Source: Lentzea fradiae (lineage in GTDB: Bacteria; Actinomycetota; Actinomycetes; Mycobacteriales; Pseudonocardiaceae). Taken from it: a stretch of DNA of 64,000 nt. Of this stretch, positions 17,555 through 23,642 are shown piece after piece (position 1 is the first letter of the stretch; each line of letters opens with the position of its first letter). The notes beneath the pieces are model-generated. The model had not been told where the DNA came from, searched no databases, and worked only from the letters and a program-made list of their open reading frames with translations. The position numbers and the translations under genes were made by a program. The stretch spans positions 33,274-97,273 of the forward strand of contig NZ_FNCC01000021.1 of assembly GCF_900100955.1 (NCBI RefSeq), in the 5' to 3' direction.

Positions 17555-17728
17555 CTACTTGGTCTCGGCCCAGTTGGGCTGTTCGTCCTCGCCGTGGTTG
17601 ATGGGCGCTTCGTCGAGTGCCTTCTCGTTGAGCTGGTTGTCGCGTCGCTGTGACAGCAGCTCTGTGCGCTGCTCGTTGGTGAGGGACAACCACGCTTCGC
17701 CATACGCCTCGGCTGGGAGGTCGTTCAT
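17555..17728 (-). CDS. Small acidic protein, 57 aa
   Basis: The product starts MNDLPAEAYGEAWLSLTNEQ and ends with an acidic/Asn-rich tail. GGGGGTG seven to eight bases before the ATG is a plausible ribosome site. It lies 14 bases after the 41-aa gene and 49 bases before the XRE gene, so all are probably co-transcribed. A small acidic protein beside an XRE-DUF5753 regulator occupies the place a DUF397 partner normally has, but the sequence does not look like DUF397. No function can be assigned from sequence. Confidence 0.6.
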   Translation of the reverse strand: MNDLPAEAYGEAWLSLTNEQRTELLSQRRDNQLNEKALDEAPINHGEDEQPNWAETK

Positions 17729-17742
17729 CCGAGCACCCCCGC

Positions 17743-17868
17743 CTATTGGTGATGTCTTAGGTGCCGACGGCGCGCGGCTGCTCGCTGCCACCAGTCGAAG
17801 TGGTCGCCGATGACCCACGTCCATGTCGCCCCTGCCACGAGGCCGAGCGCGACCGTGAGCGCGGTCAT
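17743..17868 (-). CDS. Very small membrane peptide, 41 aa
   Basis: The frame reads MTALTVALGLVAGATWTWVI, continues GDHFDWWQ and ends in an Arg/His-rich tail: one hydrophobic helix followed by a basic, cytoplasm-compatible tail. The ATG is preceded by GGAAAGGAGCCGCC, a near-perfect ribosome site at ideal distance, which is the main reason to accept so short a gene. It heads the minus-strand run leading to the two XRE regulators. The role is unknown. Confidence 0.55.
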   Translation of the reverse strand: MTALTVALGLVAGATWTWVIGDHFDWWQRAAARRRHLRHHQ

Positions 17869-17901
17869 GGCGGCTCCTTTCCTGCGGCGCGTGCGTTGGG
17901 T

Positions 17902-17949
17902 GTCCGGTGACGTGTTTGAGGCGGACGCGGAGTCCTCACGTCACCGGAC
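17902..17949. promoter_or_regulatory. 13-bp perfect inverted repeat between divergent genes
   Basis: GTCCGGTGACGTG (17902-17914) is exactly complementary to 17937-17949, separated by 22 bases. It sits between the minus-strand 41-aa gene and the plus-strand HTH/Nudix gene. It could be a regulator operator or a hairpin; no T-run follows on either strand, so a simple terminator is less likely. Confidence 0.55.
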
Positions 17950-17981
17950 GGTCTGACGGCTGCGGAGCAGGCATGTCAGAC

Positions 17982-17997
17982 TGAAATCAAGATTTCA
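17982..17997. promoter_or_regulatory. Palindrome TGAAATC-AA-GATTTCA
   Basis: A 16-base dyad with 7-bp half-sites lies 75 bases before the ATG of the HTH/Nudix gene at 18073. The half-site TGAAATC also occurs twice, 20 bases apart, in the divergent promoter at 22147-22173. That suggests a shared operator of one of the local HTH regulators. This is inference from sequence recurrence. Confidence 0.5.
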
Positions 17998-18072
17998 TCA
18001 GCGCTCGATCAGCGGTACGGCCTGTGGGTGACCTGGGACGACCTGCTGCGACCTGGCGAGCTAGGAGGGGCG

Positions 18073-19623
18073 ATGCGGACGTTTCGCACCGTGCTTGAGC
18101 AGCGGATATGGGAACGTCGGCAGACGCTGGAGGAGTTTGTCCAGGAAGCGGAGCTGTATGCGCGAGAGCATCGGGAGCCTGGAACGCTCGGGCTTCGGCA
18201 CCTTCAGCGGCTTGTCGCTGGGCGTCGGTCGGCTGGCGAGTCTCTTGGTCAGGTGAAGGCCAGTACCGCGCGGTTGCTGGAGAGCATGCTCGGGTCGCCG
18301 GTCGAGGAGTTGTTGTCTCCGCCGATGGAGCGCGGTCCTGCGGCCAGTGACGTTGGCGCGTCGATTCATCAAGGCGTGATGGGTGCGTTCGAGTGGCTGG
18401 ATGATGCGGCTGGTTGGGCCAAGGGGTCGGCCGTCGCGAAGGTCGGTGCCGGGTTGAAGCTCGCCGACATCGGTGCGCTCCAGGGCCAACGTGCGCAGCG
18501 GAGCCGGATCGGCCGACGTCAGGTCGCGGACGCGGTGAGGCGGTACTACCGAACTGGTGACACGTTCGGCGTCCGTGGTCCGGGCTTGGATGTTCGGACG
18601 AGCGTGTTCACACGGCCGGAATGGAGTGACCTTGGGCTACCGCTCGACGCGGACAACGAGCGGCTGACGCTCGTGCAACGAGCCGGAGCGGCATGCGTGT
18701 TGGACGCCGATTGCGCGGAGGCGGCTGCCCAGCGGCTCGTGACGTCTGCGGCACTTGGCGTGCGGTTCGCGAACCTGCCGCTGTACCGACTGGCGGAGAT
18801 CGACGTCAGCGCCGAGGGCATCGGCGGGACTGTCGACGTGGGGAGTTTTGTGGAGTACGCGCTGACGATGGACCTGCTCGAAGCGGAGTTGGCGGATTCG
18901 GTGACGAGCGGTTCTGGTGCGCTGCACCCGTTGCGAGACAGGTACTTGCCGGACATGGAAGCTGTGCTCGATGTCGCCGGACGGGTCTGTGCGGGTGGGG
19001 TTCTGTCGCTGGTGGCGATTGCGCGGCCAGCGGACCCGTTCCGTGGCGCTGCTGACTACGCGTTGATCGTGCAGACGCGGTCAGACCAGGTGGTGAACGC
19101 CGCTGGGAGGCTGGCTGTCATCCCGAAGGGCTTTCACCAGCCGCTCACCGATCCTCGCGCTGATGCCCGGGTCGGTGCCACTCTACGGCGGGAGCTGGAG
19201 GAAGAGTTGTTCGGACGAGGCGACGTGGACACGACTGCAGGTGCAGCGCGGGCGGCGGCGCCGATGCATCCTGGTCGCTGGTCAGCGCCGATGAGGTGGC
19301 TGGAGGATGAGCCGGACCGGATGCGGATGGAGTGCACCGGGTTCGGGCTGAACCTCGTGAGCGGCAACTACGAGTTCGCCACGCTCGTGGTGATCGAGGA
19401 CGAGGAGTTCTGGCCGCAGTTCGGCGGGCAGCTCGAGGCGAACTGGGAGGCGTCCGGGTTGACGTTGTACTCAAGCCTGGACGGCGAACTCATCACGGAC
19501 CTGGTGCAACAGGAGGCTTGGAGCAACGAGGGGTTGTTCGCATTGCTCCAAGGGCTCCGGCGACTGCGTGAGATCGGCGGCTCGCGGGTGGGCCTGCCGA
19601 GCTTCGAGCGGTCAGGTCTGTGA
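18073..19623 (+). CDS. HTH regulator with Nudix-like C-terminal region, copy 1
   Basis: 516 residues from ATG 18073, which has AGGAGG six bases upstream; this decides the start against the GTG at 18028. The N-terminus looks like a divergent DNA-binding or helical domain (TLEEFVQEAELYAREHRE). The C-terminal half contains IPKGFHQPLTD, then ATLRRELEEELFGR, close to the REUxEE core of a Nudix box, then ECTGFGLNLVSGNYEFATLVVI. It is clearly paralogous to the convergent gene at 19959-21524 through most of its length (for example WSNEGLFALLQGLRRLREIG in both). Nudix-type proteins act in immunity to re-entry in some AICEs (Pif of pSAM2), so a similar role is possible. Its last 12 bases overlap the cupin gene. 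Confidence 0.72.
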   Translation: MRTFRTVLEQRIWERRQTLEEFVQEAELYAREHREPGTLGLRHLQRLVAGRRSAGESLGQVKASTARLLESMLGSPVEELLSPPMERGPAASDVGASIHQGVMGAFEWLDDAAGWAKGSAVAKVGAGLKLADIGALQGQRAQRSRIGRRQVADAVRRYYRTGDTFGVRGPGLDVRTSVFTRPEWSDLGLPLDADNERLTLVQRAGAACVLDADCAEAAAQRLVTSAALGVRFANLPLYRLAEIDVSAEGIGGTVDVGSFVEYALTMDLLEAELADSVTSGSGALHPLRDRYLPDMEAVLDVAGRVCAGGVLSLVAIARPADPFRGAADYALIVQTRSDQVVNAAGRLAVIPKGFHQPLTDPRADARVGATLRRELEEELFGRGDVDTTAGAARAAAPMHPGRWSAPMRWLEDEPDRMRMECTGFGLNLVSGNYEFATLVVIEDEEFWPQFGGQLEANWEASGLTLYSSLDGELITDLVQQEAWSNEGLFALLQGLRRLREIGGSRVGLPSFERSGL

Positions 19624-19974
19624 CGGCCAGCGGACGGTCATGACGACGGAGTCCGCGAGGGCTTCCCACGAGTGGTCGACGCCCGGACCCCACATGATGT
19701 AGTCGCCCTGGCGGCTCATGGTCTTGCTGCCGTCTGTGGTGTCCACGCGGAAGTTGCCTTCTACCAACAGAACCAGCGTCGTGCGCTGGTCGTCAGCGGT
19801 CCACTCCGGACGCTTGTCGCCGGCCGGGTGGAGTCCCCACTTCACTTCGACGTCCTTCTGGGAGCGGACGCCGACCGATGGGTCGATGAAGTGTCCGACT
19901 AGCCAGCCGCGGGTCTCCGTCGTGTCGTCTGCGGCGTTTCCGGCTTGCCAGTTGGCGGTCACTCGATCTCCCAT
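19612..19974 (-). CDS. Small cupin-like protein
   Basis: 120 residues from ATG 19974. It shows a single beta-barrel pattern: VEVKWGLHPAGDKRPEW, LVLLVEGNFRVD, GDYIMWGPGVDHSWEAL and a final MTVRWPS. The His of VDHSW and the earlier Gly/His positions fit the two cupin motifs, although the first motif is incomplete. The start overlaps the end of the upstream HTH/Nudix gene by 16 bases, so the two are translationally coupled. The substrate is unknown. It may bind a small molecule made or sensed by the Nudix-like partner. Confidence 0.68.
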   Translation of the reverse strand: MGDRVTANWQAGNAADDTTETRGWLVGHFIDPSVGVRSQKDVEVKWGLHPAGDKRPEWTADDQRTTLVLLVEGNFRVDTTDGSKTMSRQGDYIMWGPGVDHSWEALADSVVMTVRWPSQT

Positions 19975-21524
19975 TCGATCCAGGGCAGGTCCACGCGGTC
20001 GCCACCGATCTCGCGGAGGCGTCGTAGGCCCTGTAGAAGGGCGAACAGCCCTTCGTTGCTCCAAGCTACATCGTGGATGAGTTCCTCCAGCAGCTCCGCG
20101 TCACGGCTGGAGTACTGGTGCAGGCGCGACGCTTCCCAGTTCGCTTGAACCTCGCCGCCAAAGCGGTTCCAGAACTCCTCGTCCTCGATGACGATCAGGC
20201 TGGCGAACTCGAAGTTGCCGCTTACGAGGTTGAGTCCGAAGCCTGTGCACTCCATGCGGAGACGGCCGGGTTCGGCCAGCAGCCAGCGCATCGGCTCGGA
20301 CAGCCGACTTGGGTGCATCGGGTCTGCGTGGCGCTGTTCGCTCATCGTGTTGTCGATGTCGTCGCGTCCGAACAGCTCTTCTTCGATCTCGCGGCGGAGG
20401 GTCGCGCCTACCTGTGTGTCGGCGCGGAAGTCGGTGAGCGGCTGGTGGAAGCCCTTCGGAATGACCGCCAAACGGCGCGCGGCGTTGATCACGTGACCTG
20501 AGCGTTCCTGAATCAGCAGCAGGTAGTCCGGCTCACCGCGGAATGCGTCCGCTGGGCGGGCGATGGCGGTGAGTGCGAGGGCTCCACCTGCGCAGAGCCG
20601 GTTGCCGACGTTCAGCACGGCTGAGAGGTCGGGCAGGTACGCGTTGCGCATCGGGAGTGAGCTGGCATCCGCCGGCTTGTCGGTGGTGAGCGCGTCGATC
20701 AGCTCACCTTCGAGCAGGTCCATCGTCACCACGTAGCCAACGAAGTCGGTCACGCCCACGGCGCCCGCGAGCTGGTGCTTCTGCATGTCCACGTCGAGCA
20801 GCCGGAACAGCGGCATGTTCACCATGCGGTTGCCCAGAGCCAGGGCTTCGGCCAGCCGTTGTGCTGCGCGGTCTGCGCCCGCCTCGTCAATGGTGATGTT
20901 GTCGCCTGGGGTCACTCCGGCGAGCTTCAGCTTGTCGTGCTTGGGGAACAGCGGGCAGTCGAGATCGAGCCAGTCCGGGTGAGTCAGCACCGTTGTGGAG
21001 GCGGTCGTGTCCGGGCCGAACGCCGCGGTGTAGCGGCCGTGGCCGGTGGTTGTGGTGCCGTAGTAGTCCGCGAGTGCGCGGACCGTGTCGCGCTGGTTCA
21101 CGCTGCTGCGCCGCACGCCGCGGTCGTGCAGGTCGCGGATGTCGAGGGCGACGAGACGCGCGGCGACCTCGCGGCGAGCGGTGCCGGGGTCCCAGCCGGT
21201 GTGGGCGTCGAGCCAGTTCAGAGCCGCGACGATCGTGGGGTCTGCGGTGAGCCGTCGTTCGGCGTCTTCGGCCGCGCCTGCCGGGAGGTCGAGTGGGCCG
21301 CCGCTGATCAGCTTGGTGAAGCGGGCCTTGACGTCGTCGGGAGCCTGCTCCAGCGCGGTGTCGAGGATGCCCTTCATATCCCCGCGAGGCTTCGTGTCCG
21401 GCTTCTGGTGCCACGAGGCGACCGTACGAACGCCGATACCCAGGCGCTCGGCGAACGCTTCGTGAGTCAGACGCATTGCGCTCTGCAGGGCACTTGCCGT
21501 TTCGCCGGTCCAGTCGATGCTCAT
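19959..21524 (-). CDS. XRE HTH regulator with Nudix-like C-terminal region, copy 2
   Basis: 521 residues from ATG 21524 (MSIDWTGETASALQ). A clear XRE HTH lies at about 6-45 (AMRLTHEAFAERLGIGVRTV). The middle is helical. The C-terminal part holds IPKGFHQPLTD, REIEEELFGR (378-387) and ECTGFGLNLVSGNFEFASL. The Nudix box is imperfect because the usual Gly follows one residue later than expected, so catalysis is not certain. It forms an operon with the cupin gene. Three phased TGCAT elements upstream may be its operator. The paralogue at 18073-19623 lies opposite, with the pair pointing at each other across the cupin gene. Confidence 0.75.
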   Translation of the reverse strand: MSIDWTGETASALQSAMRLTHEAFAERLGIGVRTVASWHQKPDTKPRGDMKGILDTALEQAPDDVKARFTKLISGGPLDLPAGAAEDAERRLTADPTIVAALNWLDAHTGWDPGTARREVAARLVALDIRDLHDRGVRRSSVNQRDTVRALADYYGTTTTGHGRYTAAFGPDTTASTTVLTHPDWLDLDCPLFPKHDKLKLAGVTPGDNITIDEAGADRAAQRLAEALALGNRMVNMPLFRLLDVDMQKHQLAGAVGVTDFVGYVVTMDLLEGELIDALTTDKPADASSLPMRNAYLPDLSAVLNVGNRLCAGGALALTAIARPADAFRGEPDYLLLIQERSGHVINAARRLAVIPKGFHQPLTDFRADTQVGATLRREIEEELFGRDDIDNTMSEQRHADPMHPSRLSEPMRWLLAEPGRLRMECTGFGLNLVSGNFEFASLIVIEDEEFWNRFGGEVQANWEASRLHQYSSRDAELLEELIHDVAWSNEGLFALLQGLRRLREIGGDRVDLPWIEWEIE

Positions 21525-21551
21525 GGTTGCGCTACCCCCGGAGCGCAGAAC

Positions 21552-21579
21552 TTGCATTGAACATGCATCGCTCATGCAT
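21552..21579. promoter_or_regulatory. Three WTGCAT sites phased at 11 bp
   Basis: TTGCAT (21552-21557), ATGCAT (21563-21568) and ATGCAT (21574-21579) are spaced exactly 11 bases apart, one helical turn, and lie 28-55 bases upstream of the start of the minus-strand XRE/Nudix gene. This layout fits cooperative binding of a dimeric repressor on one DNA face, probably autoregulation. Confidence 0.5.
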
Positions 21580-21652
21580 GGGTTTACACGGCGCTGCGCG
21601 CTGGAATTGGTGCATGGAAATCAAGCCGCTCAACCAGCAGAAACGCACCGCA

Positions 21653-22159
21653 CTACCGGTTCTCTCGAACTTGCTTCGCTACCGACGCGAGGTCCGACTT
21701 CAGATCGTCCAGGCGCTCCGTGATGTCGATCAGGCGCTGTTCGACACTGTCCAAACGCGACCAAAGCGAGTCGCCGGGGTCGGTGATCGGCTCGTCTCGC
21801 TCGGGCGGGCGACGGCCGTGCAGCACGGCGTCGAGGTGCTGCGGGTGCCAACCCATGGCTGTAGACAAGGACTCCAGCGTCCGCGGCCCCCGCCGGCGCT
21901 CCACTGTGTGGTGCTGGATCTCGCGGACGATCGCCTGCGAGACGTTCGAACGCTCCGCGAGCTCGCGTTGACGCCAGCCGAGCTCGTGCACGCGCTCGTT
22001 GATCGCTCTGGCGACTGCCGCCCAATCCTCCGACACGTATTCCTCCGCGCTCCGCCTCAGCGCTGAGATTAGCCGCTTTTCGTTCTTCGGTGACGTGACA
22101 CGGCGCATTCCGCGCTGTGTGCGATCAAACGCGCCTTCATGTGCGCTGAAATCAATCAT
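21653..22159 (-). CDS. XRE-family regulator with C-terminal coiled coil
   Basis: 168 residues if started at ATG 22159; ATG 22108 is an alternative with a better GCGGA site. The HTH occupies about 60-95 (GWRQRELAERSNVSQAIVRE). The last ~50 residues form a heptad-like coiled coil (LWSRLDSVEQRLIDITERLD) suited to dimerisation. It is divergent from the excisionase-like/WhiB/TraB operon across 44 bp and probably represses it, a common control of transfer genes in actinomycete elements. Two TGAAATC sites lie in and next to its 5' end. Confidence 0.82.
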   Translation of the reverse strand: MIDFSAHEGAFDRTQRGMRRVTSPKNEKRLISALRRSAEEYVSEDWAAVARAINERVHELGWRQRELAERSNVSQAIVREIQHHTVERRRGPRTLESLSTAMGWHPQHLDAVLHGRRPPERDEPITDPGDSLWSRLDSVEQRLIDITERLDDLKSDLASVAKQVRENR

Positions 22160-22173
22160 TTAGAGCTGAAATC
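22147..22173. promoter_or_regulatory. Direct repeat GCTGAAATC x2, 20-bp spacing
   Basis: GCTGAAATC occurs at 22145-22153 (as CGCTGAAATC) and again at 22165-22173, two helical turns apart, between and overlapping the divergent XRE and excisionase-like starts. The same heptamer forms the palindrome at 17982-17997. It is probably an operator for one of the element's XRE proteins. Confidence 0.5.
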
Positions 22174-22203
22174 GTCAGCTCGTTCATTGAAGGGCCTATT
22201 CCT

Positions 22204-22392
22204 ATGCGTACTTCTGTGTCTTCTGTTCACACCATCCGCGAGACCGCTTGGGTGCTCGGTGTCAGCCAGGGCGTCGTCTTCCGGGCGATCCGGCTCGGGC
22301 TCCTGACCGCCGAGCGCCAGTACGGACGTCTCGTCATCCCGAACAGCTCGCTGCGGCGACTGCTCTCGGAGCCGGGGGTGCCTCGTGACTGA
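22204..22392 (+). CDS. Excisionase-like small HTH protein
   Basis: 62 residues with a MerR/excisionase-type helix-turn-helix: TIRETAWVLGVSQGVVFRAI, then RLGLLTAERQYGRLVIPNSS, the wing, and a final helix. A GAAGGG site lies nine bases before the ATG. It is first in the plus-strand operon that ends with the recombinase, as expected of a recombination directionality factor or transfer activator. Its stop overlaps the WhiB-like start by 8 bases. Confidence 0.75.
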   Translation: MRTSVSSVHTIRETAWVLGVSQGVVFRAIRLGLLTAERQYGRLVIPNSSLRRLLSEPGVPRD

Positions 22393-22723
22393 TCTGCGGC
22401 TGGTCGGCGTCGCCTGGTCGCTGGACCACCTGCGATGGGTGCCGACCGATGAGTTGACCGACGTCGTTGAGCACGACGGGCTGTGCATGTGGGCGTTCAC
22501 GGGCGAGCCGCCGTGGGCGGACGAGGAACTGACCGATCAGGAGTTGGCCGAGCGGCAGTGCTCGGGGTGCCCCGTTCGGGACGAGTGCTTGGAGTTGGAG
22601 TTGCGCACGGCCGGCGCTGAGACGGTCGGGGTGTGGGGAGCGCTGCCGGAGGACGAGCGGCGCGAGGTGCATCGGCACTGGCTCCAGCGCGGTGAACGGG
22701 CCGAGAGGGGGCCGCGTTCATGA
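22385..22723 (+). CDS. WhiB-like iron-sulfur protein
   Basis: 112 residues with the four cysteines of WhiB proteins: Cys34, then Cys59-x2-Cys62-x5-Cys68 (RQCSGCPVRDEC), followed by the turn GVWGALPEDER. These ligands bind a [4Fe-4S] cluster, and WhiB proteins act as redox- or NO-sensitive transcription partners. GTG start at 22385 overlaps the previous gene; its stop overlaps the next start (ATGA). WhiB-like genes are frequent cargo of actinomycete phages and conjugative elements, where they are thought to modulate host transcription. Confidence 0.88.
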   Translation: MTDLRLVGVAWSLDHLRWVPTDELTDVVEHDGLCMWAFTGEPPWADEELTDQELAERQCSGCPVRDECLELELRTAGAETVGVWGALPEDERREVHRHWLQRGERAERGPRS

Positions 22724-23052
22724 ACGCCATCAGCGTCACGCCTACTCAGATGCTGGCCGCAGTCGGTGTCCTCTTGGTTCTGGTGTTGGTCTGGCGGGCT
22801 GGCTCTCGTCGGGCGAAGGCTGCGGCGAACGCGGCGCGGACGAGCGTTCGGCTGATGTCGCTCGGTGGCCGCGTGGTCGTGAACGCCGTGCTGATCGTGA
22901 TCGTTCAGTGGGTGGTCGTGACGCACGGCGGGAACGGCTGGTTGTTGTTCGCGGTGCTCGGAGTACCGGCGTTGCTCGCGTCCTACACGCTCACGAAGGC
23001 GCTCACGGTGACCACGTACGAGCCTCGCGGCCGTGGTGGTGATCGGAAGTGA
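22720..23052 (+). CDS. Small membrane protein, Spd-like position
   Basis: 110 residues with an N-terminal hydrophobic segment (MLAAVGVLLVLVLVWRAG) and two further hydrophobic stretches (VVVNAVLIVIVQWVVV and LLFAVLGVPALLAS). The central loop is basic. Overlapping start/stop codons on both sides place it in the transfer operon. Small membrane proteins here usually have the role of spread (Spd) proteins that move plasmid DNA between hyphal compartments; that assignment is by position. Confidence 0.65.
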   Translation: MNAISVTPTQMLAAVGVLLVLVLVWRAGSRRAKAAANAARTSVRLMSLGGRVVVNAVLIVIVQWVVVTHGGNGWLLFAVLGVPALLASYTLTKALTVTTYEPRGRGGDRK

Positions 23053-23642
23053 GCGAGCCGATCGAGCGGGTTGCTGTGCAGGTGGACCGGTTGTGCTGGA
23101 CCGGGATCTTGCTCGGGCTCGCGTTCACAATGACCAATGTTCAGCAGTTCGCGGCGGCCGGTGCCGCGGTGTGGTCGTTGGCTTGGTTTGCGGCCTGGTT
23201 GTTGGACCCGATGGTGTCGCTGGTGCTGCTGGCGATCCTCCGTGCCGAGCAGGTGACTGCTCGGCACGGAGTGCGGCTCGGGGGATGGGTGCGGGCCGCG
23301 AAGTGGTTCACGCTCGGGGCCACGTACGTCATGAACACGTGGAGTGCGTTCGTGGCCGGGTCTGCGGCACTCGTGGTGTTGCACTCGGTGCCGCCGCTCG
23401 TCGTGTTCGTCGCCGCGGAGGCGGTGACGGAGCTGCGGGACAAGCTCGGGACCGCTGCGGGTGCCACAGTGGAGGACGTGGCACCCGCTCCGCGGACGTC
23501 GTTCGCGGAGTACCTGGCGGTGGCTCGCAAGGCTCGGAAGTCGAGCGCCAAGGTTTCGCCGGCGTGGGTTCGTGAGGTCACGGGGTGCTCGCGCGGGCTG
23601 TCTTCGAAGCTGGCTGCGGAGCTGAACGGGGACCAGCCATGA
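23049..23642 (+). CDS. DUF2637-like membrane protein, Spd-like
   Basis: 197 residues with about four hydrophobic segments in the first 120. The WLLDPMVSLVLLAILRAEQ region resembles DUF2637 membrane proteins found before FtsK/Tra genes in actinomycete mobile elements. The C-terminus is a soluble basic tail (KARKSSAKVSPAWVREVTGC) that may bind DNA or TraB. GTG start overlaps the previous stop, and its stop overlaps the TraB ATG. Confidence 0.68.
   Translation: MSEPIERVAVQVDRLCWTGILLGLAFTMTNVQQFAAAGAAVWSLAWFAAWLLDPMVSLVLLAILRAEQVTARHGVRLGGWVRAAKWFTLGATYVMNTWSAFVAGSAALVVLHSVPPLVVFVAAEAVTELRDKLGTAAGATVEDVAPAPRTSFAEYLAVARKARKSSAKVSPAWVREVTGCSRGLSSKLAAELNGDQP

Noticed and set aside
16606..17703. 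Longer start of the second XRE gene
   Set aside because: The first 66 codons are Ser/Thr/Arg-rich and overlap the 57-aa gene; ATG 17505 gives the normal family N-terminus.
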